64,000 nt of DNA, from the NCBI RefSeq assembly GCF_030936135.1, contig NC_082620.1, positions 4,836,001 through 4,900,000 on the forward strand. The letters are read 5' to 3'. The translations under genes were made by a program, and so were the position numbers. This DNA comes from Gavia stellata. Lineage: Eukaryota; Chordata; Aves; Gaviiformes; Gaviidae. Below are positions 50,901 through 63,840 of this stretch, one piece after another. The notes beneath the pieces are model-generated. The model was not told the origin of the DNA and did not search any database. It saw nothing but the letters and a program-made list of their open reading frames with translations. The stretch's first letter is position 1, and each line of letters starts with the position of its first letter.

Positions 50901-53900
50901 ATCAAGCAAAGAGAAGCCAACATAATGCATTCTGCCTGACCCAACCCATTGCCAGTCTCCAGAAAGATGTGTTCACCTCTCATTTCTGAGGCAGCTGCCA
51001 GAAGCTATGCAACTCAAACCTTGGTTATATGAGCAAAAACCCAAAGAAAGAGCCAGATAAACATGCAAAGAGACTAGTGCCGAGACATTTGTCAACATTC
51101 AGCAAACCACTCCATCAGCATGCTTAGTAAGGTAAGCCCTCCACATCCAGGAATACACACAAGCAACAAGCCATCTCACAGCAGCTCTCAATAAAGTGCT
51201 GAACTAAGAGGATATTCCTGGCAGACAGATTACACAAGAGACAACTCACATTGCCAGCTTTACTGGAACATACACAGCAACTCCCCAAAGCAGAGCATTG
51301 TGGGATGGTGCCTCACTAGATTTCTGACTTGTCATTAGCCAAAAAAGTTTAATGACATGGTTGGACTCTGTGTTTAAATATAATTGACCTGGGACATACC
51401 ATAATTAGGAAGAGAGATATTTTACATCTCAATGAAGCCTACAGCTGCGAAGAGTCTCAGCATGATGCAATGTTTTGCTTTCACCATGACCTAAAAGGGT
51501 CCTTGGAAATTGCTATGGTCAGTTCAGATAGGCAGGGTGACCAAAAGCTTCAGCTGGGTTCTTATATCATCCAGCAAAAGGCTTCACGTAACAGCACAAT
51601 TTTAGAAGGGCCTTCTAGCCTGACTGCTTCAAGTTTTATCCCTATAAAAGTGCAGCTAGACAAATCAGATTTTAAAGTACAGAGCACGCCAAAACGAAAT
51701 AGATTAAAGCACATTATACAAACTGTGGCTGCAGGAATACACATGCTGCCTTCAGAGGACATCTGCACTGTAAGGTGGCCAGATATCCAAGAGCAACTTT
51801 TTCCTGGAAATAACAGTTGTGGTAATACAGAACAAATGTTTTTGCCAAAAAGCATGACCAAGACACTCACCTACAGCACTGTTCACAGTTGCTTCACTAC
51901 TGGTTAGTGTCCAGAGTGGCTGGTTCAAGTGGCAAGGAGTGGAACTTGTCCCTTAGTCTTAACCGGGACACACTCAGAAATGCAATCCTAAGCAACAGTT
52001 TCACTAGCTTCAGCTCTGTAAGTCAAGTGATATTTTAAGTAGCCTCCTCATCACCTCCCGTGTGCCAACACTAAGCTGCACCTCAGTCATTTAGTTTGAG
52101 CAAAGCAAATCTGTATGATTAGGCCCAACACTGCTAATTTACATAGTGGTAGTACCTCTCCATTGGAAAAGAGTGAGTATGAAGTAACAGTTCACATCAG
52201 TTGCTTCAGCACAGGCAACTAGAACAACTAGTTAGGAGATAGTCATGCTCTGAACCACGCAGAGGGGATATATTGCTGAAGAGACATTTGTACAGGCTTT
52301 TTGATGGTAAACAGCTTTAAGCATCATCTCTTCAGATAGCATCTGAAAGCACAAAAATTTTTACTCTGGGCCACTTTAGCATAATCATCCAGACTCACAA
52401 GATCAAGTCTTGTATGGAGCTGTCCATCTTCACCCCCAGTCACAAGAATATTTCTCCCAAATCATCCACTTCTAAAAAGCCTCCCAGCTCAGCATCAGCA
52501 GTGACATCAATAGGCATGGTGCTGGAACAAGGAAAGACTGCAATTCAAAGTATCCATGACAACTTCAACATCAGTTTGAAGAAGGATACTGGAAGGAAAG
52601 TTTGTGTAAAGAAAATGGAATCTCCTTCTTTGGGTATCTCCCCTGTTTCCAAGGCAGAGCACCATACCAGAAATCTCAGTTTAACTTTGTGTAGGGACAC
52701 TTTTGGTTCTCTAGGCAGTTTAGTCTGACAGCAGTCCAATATTGTAACTTTTGTAAAAAGCAGTGAAAAAGTACTTAAACATTCTTTGCCTGAAAAGATT
52801 CTGCCCACCAATAAGCTTAATTTCAGGTATCAAAGTCATACCTAAAGCCGTCTTGTAATTTAGGTTCAAACAGTAAGTTCTCAAAGGTATTTTGCCCTCT
52901 CCAAAGTGAAGTAACTGAACGCAGTTTGCAGCTCTACACAAGACTTCCCTCTGCTCCCCATAACTGTGAAACAGATTTGTCTTGCATACAGAGTACACAG
53001 CCACATGTGATTATGAAATTTAATGCAGAAGTCAGTAAGTCCTGCAAAGCTGACTGATGGAAAGGTTTTGATTAGCTACCTGCTAAGACAGTCCACTGCA
53101 AAGATGGTAGCCACTAGCACATGATGTTCATAAGAAGGTTCCATAATAGCTTTGAAAAGATCTTTCCTTTAAATTAGGAAGAAACACAGTCTCCTGCAGG
53201 GAAGGAAAGAGACAGCCACTGGTCAGTGTCTGAGGTCTACTGGGGGTGAGAGGAGATGCTAAGATGTTGTTTATCCCTTCTGTTTCCACCTTCCAAATGC
53301 CCTGACACCACCACAGAAGCCTGAGTAAGCAGAGTTTAAAGAACATGCATGTTCACCATCTGTTCCTTCCCTTCCTAGGGCTTCTCAGCAGACTAAACTG
53401 TGGGTTTCCTCTCTAAAACAGCAAAATTCCAGTACCTGTAATTAAGCCAACAGCTTTCTGCTGTGACTATTCCAGACATTGCCATCTGAGTCCTTTCCAT
53501 TGAGGTTACCCATACAAAAACCTCTCCAATGTAAAAGACAAGAAACAGCGCATAATCAGTGATAGGACAAGTTCATTAGATGTAAGCAAGCCTGAGTTGT
53601 CTTATCTAGGCATTAAACAGCTGCCAGTACTTTTACAGTTCAAAGGCAAGACAAAAGCTGTACAGCCAACCTATCCTCCCAACATACCACAGTCATCATA
53701 GGTCCTCATAAGTCAACATGCCTTCTAAATAAGTGTTTAACATAAACATTTGTACAGTCACTTAATTCCTGGTGAACCAAGCTATTTGATGTGGGCCACA
53801 GAAAGCTCCCATGACATCAATGGAAAGTTTCCAATTAGGAAACCAAGTTTGAAACACATTAATAGAACTTAAGAAATAGGGAGAAAGAAACCTTGCAGAA

Positions 53901-56900
53901 ACAGTCAAAAGATCTGTTCCCAAGAAGGACGCACTCAACATACTTAGGAACAAGCAGAAAAGATAAGCTGCCTTGATTTTTCAGAGTTGAGTTAGTAAGA
54001 ATTGTAGAGATACAAGCACAGCTATGTTAGCTGCCCCCTTCAGTATCTAAGTTTCTGTCTTTTCTAAGGCTGGTCAGTCTCAGCCAAATTATGTTCAACT
54101 GTTTTTTGGCTGCTACTGAAGTCCTTATTCCTCCTTTTGAGGAGGCTGGATGGCTTTGCCAAGATTTGCTGTGTACAAGCATCGATTTGAAAGTAATGAG
54201 AAGGCCACTGCCACCCACCATCCAGTGCACCACAACCTCCCAAACATAGATGTAAACTGTCTAGAATATTTAATGCCTGGAATATCAAACAAAGCCACCA
54301 CATCCAACATTATTTTCCTCCCTCAAAAACTTCACACCAGGAAAGAAACTTACCTTGCAGTTCTATTTCCACAGTCAATTCGTTACACTACTACTTCTAA
54401 TACTCAATGAAAGTATAAGCTGAAGTCACCCTACACAGCCATCCCCTACAGATAATCCCAATGCTTTGGTGGTACCATACGAGGACTTGAAAAAGCTGGC
54501 TACAGAGATATTCACCCTAGATAAATGCATCTAGGTGTGCATTAATTGGACTGCCCAGCTTTTCTGTCAGACTTGCAGGCCAAAAAGGGTCAGGTCCAGC
54601 AGCCTGCCAAGCCACCCCTCCCACTGCTGCCAGCCTGCCACCTCCTGGGCCACCTGCTGTGTCCACCCAGGCCTTCCATTTGATACCCATGCAGCACCAC
54701 AACCCTGGGTCAGACACGATTGCCACAACAAACTTGTGTTGTGGGTGCCTTAGAGATGCCAAAACAAGATTTAAAAGTATATTCAACACTGCATTAGCAC
54801 AAAAGCCATCTCAACAGTAAAATCACTGATGAGCCTTCTGCTGCACTGTTTTGCACCTTGAAATGCAGATTCCCACAAGGCCAAGTGTTCTTTCAAGAAC
54901 AGTCTAGGCTGGGGATTGACTAGCATTTTTTGGAAGGTTTGAAGACAGCCTAATCCACATAACATAAGAGCACATGCCTCCAAACAAGTGCTGGTTATAA
55001 TACCCTCTCCTTTCTCTTCACCTTAATGACCATAAGCTTGAAACCCATTCTCCTATCTCAAATACACAGGAGATTTGTCACCAGTCTTAATATATGGTCT
55101 ACAGCACACTGCTCCCCAATGCCCACTAAGGTCTTACTGGTATCAAGAAATCTCTTCCCACTTAAAGCTCTAAGAGCTATTCAATTCTTGTTTCTTATCA
55201 GAAATAGTGAAACCAATAAGAGCCATCCTTCTCCATTTTCACAGAAAGGTATCGCTACACTTAACCCATAAAACACAGTCCAGCTGAGGATAAGCCATAT
55301 CTTATATCATACATATCTTATCTTGCTCTTGTATGTTCCTAGATGCATACTGAAAGTCATGCCACCCCTCTGGCCTAAAGCCCAAACCTGCTTCTGCCTA
55401 CTAAGCTTATTCAGGGGACACTGCACATGTCCCATCACATGGGCAGTCAATGGAAATTCTCTTTACCTCCACTGTTAATATGCTGTCATACATTTGTGCC
55501 CACAGCAGCAAGCTGAGCTGTTCTACCTAGAGAGATCTGGCTGGGAAGGGAACACCAGCATGCACTTACAACCATATCCCTACATCAAGGGACAAAGCTT
55601 GAAGGCACCTCATGAGTCACAGCCAAATTCCTTTTTGGAGAAAACATATACAGCAGAAAGTCCTTGTAGAAAAAATACCACCAAGTACGTATGCAAGTAC
55701 ACCTAGCAGCAAACATTCTCCTCTTCTGAGACTAATAAGCTCATCAAAGCAGGAGATTCACTAGAGTTCCTTGTGGACAAACATCTATCTATATCTGCCA
55801 CCCTGGAGTGACACAGCATACTTGGCAAGTTCCCCCTAGATAAAACAGTGCACTGCTCTGGAGCAAGCAGGAGGGTAGTTGCACAATCACAGCCTGACTG
55901 CAGATGTGGGTTATTTCTCCTTGCAGCCTCTCTCTAGTCAGGTGTCCCCTCCCACTTAAAGTGTTGACACACAAAGCTGTGCCTCTTGCAAATCCAGTTC
56001 AGTGTCCACACACCAGGCTTTATCTGATTACTCAGATAAAGCCTCAGGATTTAATGTTATTCGTGCCAAAAGTGCAGATTTGGGCCTGTATGGGCACATA
56101 TGACCTGCCCCTTCAGCAATCTCACTGGAAGGCAACATCTTACAGCCACTTGGCATGCCTCACACCCAGAGGATCAGAAGCACACGAGGAACACCAGCAC
56201 CTCAATAAAACAGAAAAAAGATTCAGCTGGGGAACACTTAGTGAACATTCCAGGAAAGCTCTTAGTTCCTTCAAAAGCTGCTTCTTACAAACTCCAAGTT
56301 CAGAAAATTAAATTATTTAGCAGTTGTTGGTCCTTGAGTAGATCATCTCAACATCAATTAACTAAGGCAGATATCAAGAACTAACTACAGTACCAAAACT
56401 CCAGGATAAACTCAGCCACTGAAATGAACCCATATTAATAAACATGAGATACACATTTTGCCCTTTCTTTTTCTCCACATCCCAACATACAGCAAGTCAA
56501 TCCCACAACTTGGAAAACCAGTAGCATATTACCATGCTGGTCTGCCTTCACTCCCTGGATTTTCACCATTACTCAAGCTCACAGCTACTTGACAGCAGAT
56601 TAGCTGCCCCTTTTTAACTTCTACACAGCAGCTGTGCATTGGCAAGACAGTGTGCCACATACCTAACCTTACAGCAATATCCTGCTGGAATCAGTGCCAT
56701 GTGTGTAGCCCTTCTGCCCTTTTCCTCTTAGGCTGCAAACTAAGCTATGCTAGCAAGAAGGAGAGATGCATGTGCCCGAATCAATACCAGAGTCAAGTCC
56801 GAGGCTGAAACCACTTATAACTGCCTGTCTGATCCTTGTTGCAAGAGGGACACACAGCACTCCAAAAAAGCTGTGAGGTAACAGGGAGGAAAGCAGTGCC

Positions 56901-59900
56901 CTGGCTCACAAAAAACCCATATTCATTAGATTGCTTCACTCCCACCCCCAGCTCCATTTTGTTCCAGCTGGAAGCGCCCAACATGCCACATGGAAAACCC
57001 CAGAACATTAGTAGTGAAACTGTGTGGGACACCAGGCAAGGAAGCCAAGTGTTCAAGCCAGTAGTGCAGAACCTTGACAGCAAGCTGTAGGGTCACAACA
57101 CAGCCCAGCCTGCAGCAGCTCATGCCTATCATATAACCCCAGAACAAAGTCCAAGCAGATCCATTTCCTGCCCATAGGAGTCAAGCCAGGTACTTTCTGG
57201 ATTCACGCAGGCCCCAAACCTCTTTTCAGCAAAAGTGCCAACAGGTTTCTTCTGCAGTTGTTCAACAGTTCATAGGAACTAGGACATAAACGGTAAATCT
57301 CCCAGTTCAGCTTATCCCTTACCAGCTGGTCCACAACATTTTAGGTATTTCTGTACATGGGCACCACTTGAAACTTCAAGTCCCAGATGTACTAGTGCCC
57401 TGGGATTAGTATGGAACAAAGCAATCCCTCCCTCATTGTCCAAGCTCGATAACATGACCAGTTTAGCCTTTAAATAGCATGGGGACACTGTCTATCAAAG
57501 AGATAGGACCCATGTAGAACTGCTGACAACACAGCACCAATCCCATCCATTCCACATACCCAGTATCCCAAATCCTCTGTAGTGTGGACCAAAGACTACT
57601 GTTTGAAAGCATTTCAAGGGTCATTATTCTCTTCACACTGAGAAGCAATGCTTCTTCCCCTGCAGCACAGCTCACTAGGCTACACCACTACAGACCCAGG
57701 GATGCTGAAGCACCATATGACAATGAATTAGGGTATCTAGGTAAGAACTGCACTTGGGCAAACTCCAGGACTTCCTTCAAGCCTCCAGATGCTGTAGTTG
57801 GAATCCAGGCATTTTTTCATATCTCTACTTAATGTAGAGTTTAACTTCCAAAAGGCCATTAAAACCAGAAGTTATCCACAGTAAACTTATCAAACATTTA
57901 AACTAAGAAATTCTAAACATCTGAGACCAATGTAGCCTTCTCATGTAGAGAACATCTTGGCCTTACCCCTTGCTTGCTTTTCTTGGCTGTTTACCATCTG
58001 TGGCTCACGTTCTTTAGAACTAAGTTGTTGCTGCAGTTTTTGTGCAACCATGTACATGCCTTTGTACATTTATGGTGTCAAGGCCCCATCTGGGATCTCC
58101 TCAGGACAGATTCCTGACTTGATAACATACCAGCTATCCAAAGAAAGCAGTTTGAAACTAACATCTACACAGCTGCTCTGACTTACAAGCTTCATCAAAT
58201 TCCCCTCCCAGGCTAAAAGAAAAAGCCCATGTTTGGTAACTCCATTCAGACATTACCACTTTCTGCCCCAAAGCTCTCAAGTCAAAAGCTGTTGCTCTCA
58301 CTTTGAAATCAAGCAGATGGTGGTGGTTTTTGGTTTTTTTTTAAGTAAAAAGCTTTCTCCTCCCAGAGAAAGTTTTGCAGGTTGAAAGCCTTACTATTAT
58401 ACAGTAGCAGTGCTGCTTCAGTTTGAAGTCTGTCTTCCCATGTTCTAGAAGAGGAAAAACTACTAGAGCCATAAGACAAGACTTGTTAGTGGACAAGACT
58501 CTCCACGGTTAAGGAAAAAAGATAAGGCAAGGGCAGGTGGCTGTTTCTCTATTAAGATCAGAAAAAGATGTTAATCCAAAAAAAATCTTTGAAGCTGAAG
58601 TTCAATGCTGCTTAAGCACAAGACATCAAACTAGAAGGGAGGATGGCAAGACATCTACCACATGAACAGAATGCTAGAAAGTCAATGGCATGCTAAGCCC
58701 CCCACTCCTAGCTGTGGCTCTTCCACACTGTGGACAGAAAATACATTTCCCACCTTTTCCACCCCACTGCCAGAAATCCCTGCGCCATAAGTATTTTCTA
58801 TTCCAACTGCTTTGATGAGCCACAGGGTAGAGCCCATTAAATAAAACCTGGTATTAGTGTCCATCCCTGCCAAAGGTGGTCAGACAAGAAAAGAGTTATC
58901 TTCATTTTCTCCCTTTCTAAAAACCCTAAAGCAAGATGTTGAGTGATTGAAGAAAGGCCACACATCAAATCAGATGTACAGAAAGGATTAGCCCACAGCT
59001 GTCCCTGGCTTGCAGCCCTACGCTCATCCCTCTAAACCACACTCCCTGGGGCACACACAGTACTATCAGACTGCCACAAGCACCAGCTGGCCTGGAAAGC
59101 TCTGGACCTTAAGCCCAATCCCAAGCATGGCAACATGTGACAAAAAGAACTGTCCCCAGCAGTCATGAGACAGCACCAAGCACTCATCTCACTAGCCAGC
59201 ACTTGCATCCGCTTATCCCAGTAGTCCAGGCCCAGAGCTCAAAAGTATAGTTAGCATGTTAAGAAATTGTCCTTCCCTCTGTACTCTTGCCAAAGAAGGG
59301 GCCTCTACAAAGGCAGCCCGCAGTACCGAAGTAGTCAGTCCATTGAGCTGGGACAGTTGAAGTTTTACTCAATTTCAGCTCAACAGTAGGACATTATTCA
59401 TGGTTCAGCTGACTGTTGTCAGTACCCTTACTCACCGCCTTTACATGCTGGGGGTGGACCTCAATACAGCATCCAGCTCACACCATATCTATTTTACTAG
59501 GGAAAGTCTGCTGTATTTCCTTCCCTTAACTTTGGCACTTGGTCAGTTATTCAATCACTGAAGAGGAGGAAGATTTCACTGCCACCAAGAATGTCAATTC
59601 CTGCAACTAAGCCAGGGAAGAATTGCCAAACAAACATATACCTAACAACACTGGCAACACACATGTTTGAGTGTTTACTACAGAGTTGCAAGTTTATCAG
59701 GGAAGATAACTATGACAAAACAAAGTCAGTGAAAGAGCTAGACTGACAGACATCCATTCTCTTGCTCTCAAACTTTTTCCTCGTGACATTTATGTGAAGC
59801 TTTGTGCAGAGACAGGGCAGAAGCCAAGTGTTTCAGTCTGTCCTTCGGTGGAAGGATCAGTGTAGACAGCAGATTGCTCTTGACCTCTCAGCTGTGAGGC

Positions 59901-62900
59901 AAGCAGAAGCAAACATACAAGAACAACATACGATTTCTCCCAATGGCATGCACCAAACCAGACATCCTGGTTTCCAGTAGCACACTGATATCCCTCCAGC
60001 AACTTGGTTTGCACTTGTCTCCTCCCATGTGTAAGACAAGGCTGCATCTCAGTCACACTCATCACTACATTTATACATTAATTTCAACAACTCACTGTAA
60101 TTCCTCCAGGAAGACATCCTGCCATGCACAAGAGTGAGTTTCCTTCAGCCTCCTATCATACTCAGTTGCCCAACAAGACTGCTGGATCTTTCCAAGACAG
60201 ATCCATTATATATTCCTTCTAGGCTTGATACTACTTCACCCAAAGTATGATCACCTGGAAGAGAATTTCCTAATAGACATCACAGACCAATTTAGTTTAG
60301 CCCAGGAGCTTCCAAAGCATTACGTATGAGGGCAAAGCACTACAGAGTTAGAAGGGAATCTATGAACAACCCCTTCCGTACTTCTTTAAAAGAGGTGACA
60401 CTGCTTCAGTAGTCCCTGGGGAAACACAGTTAACAGTGGCACTTTTTCCCTACCATGTGCTTGGAAACTAGTACTTTTAAGCTAGGCTCTCACACTCAGA
60501 GTGTGTTTGGCCATCTCCTGTAGCACATATCCCATCTTTGCCAAGGACAACAGTACTCATCCCCCCCCCAGCAATTATTTATTGAAACAGTGGCAGCTGT
60601 AGCAGTTACTCACATGGAGTAACTTAAGGGAAGATTTTTTTGTTGTTGTTCAGAGCAGTGTAGTAACTGGAAGTGAGTCAACCCATTCTGCAGTGACCAC
60701 CAGCAAAGCAGTCCAGTGACTGCAGTTTGGTAACCTTGGTTCTCAGACACTTAATCACTTCTATTCTGCAGGCATTGCACAGCTTTGTCTGGAAGCAACT
60801 AGTGTCTAACTTATATCTTGTACCAGCAACTTAACTTACCTGCAAATATAAAAGAGCAGGGCAGCAGTTTCACAGCCAGCCACATAACTAGCCTTTGGTA
60901 GAGTCAAGGTTAGGGAAACTCATACCGAAACAGAGCTTGTCAGTATAATCCGTGCAGGTCTAGTAAGCTGTTTCTCCACTGCTATAACGCTACATCACTC
61001 TACTAGTTAATACATGTACAAGCCTCCTTCCACAGGACATGAAGATAAGCACAGCCCAGCTGAGGTCATCTCATTGATACTCCCTGCCAACACCAGTTAA
61101 TCCTCACTCCCCTTGTCAACACAAGCCCTCAGTGACTCCAGACTCAGTACATGTATATTACAGCCCAAAACTATAAGCTGAACTTGCATTGGCCTATCAG
61201 GTGCCAATTCCAGTGTATTTAGTGGCACCAGCCACAAAATTTGACTGAGAAAAACCTCAGCCAGCCACAGAGCATACTCCCTTCCACATCTTACATTCTT
61301 CAAAAACTACATTGTGACTTGGAAGATCAGCACGGTTTGCACTCATTCACAAAGCCTGGCATACAGTGTCCTGACTGGCTCACTAGCTACAGATTTTTAA
61401 TTCCAGTAACTTCATGAATTCTTAATTACCCTTGCAAGACAGACTCTACAACAAGCAGCCCTTGCAGACAGCTTTCACTTTTTCTGAGGAAAGGAAACAT
61501 AGGGGGCCAGGGAAAAAAAAAAAGACACAGGAGAGCAACGAGCAGAGCACATTTTCCACACCCAAGGTCTAGGAACAGGGAACTGACTCCACACAAATGC
61601 AGCACATATCAGCTAGCCAGTTCCTGGAACACAAACCCACATCTCAAAAGTATCTAACATAAGTTTACAAACAAACTCCAACCACATTATAGTGCACTTC
61701 AGTAACCTCTAAAGCAGAGGCTACAAAAGCCTGCTGCTGATGTACTGCAACAACACGATGCCCCCCAGAGGAATACACTGCTGAAGTTCATCCCTTGTCT
61801 TCAAGGGGGGAGAAGAATAAATTGCTGCTTTATGCGTCCATCATCACAACCACTAAGAGCCATGCCAGGGCCAGTGGCCAGGCAAACTGACAGAGCAGGG
61901 AGGAGACAGGCGCAGTAGCCACTGGCTGGTCAGGGAAGACACTCCTCAACAAGCCAGTTCAGTGCTTCTCGGCATCGCCATTCACTCTAAACAGTAGCAC
62001 GGCTCCATCACATTCCCAGTAGTTCCCTTATCGACTCACCACAGAAATATCCTTCCTCATAGGCTGGGATAGCCACTTTGACCCCATCCATCCTACAGCC
62101 GGATCTCTTTTACGGCAAGCCACTGGAAACTCCACATAGTTTGGTCCTGGTAATTTAGCAGTCAACTTGCACCCAGCAAGACTAAGCTGCCTGTACTACT
62201 GTGCTTTGCAATGCCAAATCTGGTGTAGAAACGAGCCATTAGAGGGGTGGGAAAAGCGAAGATTGCTTCTAGGACAAAAGGTTCATAAATTCATCCTGCA
62301 TCACTATCAGGAAAAAAAGAACGGATCTTCTTCCAAGGTAGCAACTCCCATTTTGACAATCATTTTGTAAACTTCCTTATCTTGAGCAATGGCTCAGACA
62401 ATTCATAGGTTTCTAATCAGGCATGGCCACCATCAGTTGCCAGCCACACTGACCGCCCACTTCTCAGTCAGGTAATAGGGAGAACAAACGGCATACTTCA
62501 GCACAAGGCTACAGCAAGATTAATCTCGTCTCATTACAACAGCCCAGGTATTTCAGATATAGGATTATATAAGCTCCCATTGTATTAGCATAGGTTTGTG
62601 TAGTAAAAGCCAGACACATTAATTAGGCCTTGTAAGGTGCGCTCCAGAGACCACCACTGTAACCACAGACCCTGAGCAAACAACCCGACTTCCTTAATGA
62701 GTTGAAGATCTCCGAACTGACATTATCAGTGTTTGCTTTGCAAATCCACGCGCAGCTACGCCAGCTGGCCTCTGGCAGCCACCCATCGCACGGCATCCCA
62801 ACCGCAGCCCCAGGAGCCTTGCGACGGCCGGGAGATCCTCAGGCCCTGATGCCGCCTTGAGCACCGGCTGCCCCGTTAGCCCCGGGCCGTGCCCCACGGA

Positions 62901-63304
62901 CACCAGTGCTCCCCAGGGACGGGGCCTTCCACGCTCACGTGCGGCCCCACGGCCAACGCGAGGCACCCGGGGTCCGCAAGTGCCCTCGAGCTGCTGAGGC
63001 GGGTCAGAGAGCCTGGCCTCAGCCCAGCCTGGCGTCTGGGGGCTTTCCAGCTGGCACCGACCGCGGGCAGCTCGCACGGGCGGGAGGGGGGCCGGGAGGA
63101 GAGACCCGCTCCGCGCCCCCTGGGAACGGAGGCGCCTCCGCGGAGGGAGGAGGGAGGGAGGCGGAGGCCGCGGCAGCCCGGAGCCCGAGGCGGGGACCGG
63201 GCCGCTCGCCGCCGCCACCCCGGGGAAGGGCCGCCGCGGAGCCGCCCCGGCCCGCGGGCACCCGCCGCTCGCCTCGCACCGCGCCCGCCCCCGCCGGCTC
63301 CTAC

Positions 63305-63480
63305 CGTTCCCAGGCCGCCGGCCGGACCATGGCAGCGGCCGGGCCCCGCCGGAGGCTGCTCCCGGGGCCGCGGTGCGCAGCGGAGCGGAGCGCAGCGCCC
63401 GCCTCTCCTCCGCCGCGGCGGGGAGGCTGGAGCCGCAGCGCCCCGGCTCCTCCCGGCGCCAGGCGCGGCAAGCGCGGCCC
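63305..63480 (-). other. SPSB1: Candidate SPSB1 non-coding exon 1
   Basis: On the minus strand CTGGGAACG is followed by GTAGGA (donor GT at 63304-63303), the best donor I see in the island core, with A at -3, G at -1 and G at +5. The upstream boundary is a guess, placed between this donor and the Sp1-type boxes near 63.58 kb. A competing donor, GCAC before GTGAGC, lies at about 62940. The exon would be entirely 5' UTR, since coding starts in exon 2. Confidence 0.35.
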
Positions 63481-63569
63481 GGCCCGTCACATGGCCCAAA
63501 TAGCGCCCGGCGGCGGCCCCGCTCCGCCCCCGGCCTGGCCCGGGGCGCGGCCCGCTCCGCCCGGGCCCG

Positions 63570-63586
63570 CGCCCCGCCCCGCCCCG
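63570..63586 (-). promoter_or_regulatory. Tandem Sp1/KLF GC boxes
   Basis: The minus strand reads GGGGCGGGGCGGGGC, two overlapping consensus GC boxes, about 100 bp upstream of the proposed start region. More GC boxes of the opposite orientation lie at 63614-63642. Such clusters are typical of TATA-less CpG-island promoters. Binding is inferred from motif. Confidence 0.5.
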
Positions 63587-63840
63587 CTGCGGGCAGCCCG
63601 CCGCGGCCGGGAAGGGGGCGGGAAGCGGGGCGGGGCCGGGGGCGCGGAGGAAGCGGCGGGGCCGGGGGGGCGCCGCCGCGGGGCGGCCCCGGAGGAGCGG
63701 CCGCGGCCCGCGGGGCCCGAGGCGCAGCCGGCGGCGGGGAAAGCCGTCCGTGTAGGGGAGGAAGCGCGGCAGCTTCTGGCTCCTTCACACGCTCCTTCAC
63801 GCGCTCGGCAGCCGGCAGCGCTTCTGGGTGAAATCGGGCT

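Larger units (their letters stand above)
31594..63304 (-). other. SPSB1: SPSB1 intron 1 (long, mostly featureless)
   Basis: About 31.7 kb lie between the presumed first exon and exon 2. Apart from a CR1 remnant near 47.7-47.9 kb and a 16-bp tandem duplication near 46.3 kb, I see no repeat, RNA gene or exon. Open frames here, the longest being 41602-42171 (189 codons, plus), 38532-38996 (plus), 51470-51907 (plus) and 40085-40468 (minus), show no recognisable domain and are of a size expected by chance. Sampled lines show plus-strand C well above G. The 5' boundary depends on which first-exon donor is real. Confidence 0.65.
25020..63480 (-). other. SPSB1: SPSB1 transcription unit (inferred gene span)
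   Basis: This is the inferred extent of the SPSB1 primary transcript, read right to left. It runs from a CpG-island promoter near 63.3-63.6 kb, through a non-coding first exon, a long intron 1 (about 31.7 kb), the main coding exon, a 3.7 kb intron 2, and a last exon with the SOCS box and a long 3' UTR. The two coding segments, their splice sites and the poly(A) signal are read directly from sequence. The first exon and the transcription start are inferred from the CpG island and a plausible donor. A long first intron and a single large coding exon followed by a SOCS-box exon fit the known layout of this family. In the intron lines I counted by hand, C exceeds G on the plus strand, as expected for a long unit transcribed from the minus strand. 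Confidence 0.85.
62740..63840. promoter_or_regulatory. SPSB1: CpG island at the SPSB1 5' end
   Basis: From about 62.74 kb the sequence turns sharply G+C-rich and dense in CpG, peaking at 63.1-63.75 kb, then drops to A/T-rich DNA by 63.84 kb. CpG is rare in the neighbouring intron. The island is where the SPSB1 promoter is expected for a housekeeping-type minus-strand gene. It holds GGGGCGGGGC Sp1/KLF boxes (63570-63586), a CACGTG E-box (62936-62941) and a GTCACATG E-box (63486-63493). Long open frames across it on both strands (up to 432 codons) reflect scarcity of stop codons in G+C-rich DNA. Confidence 0.85.

Noticed and set aside
51470..51907. 145-codon plus-strand frame, with another at 52414-52728
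   Set aside because: Considered as a possible retrocopy or exon, but no family was recognised and there are no convincing flanking splice sites.
60340..60430. Possible CR1 fragment (AGTTAGAAGGGAATCTATGA)
   Set aside because: Only a short resemblance, with no tail repeat and no following CR1 blocks.
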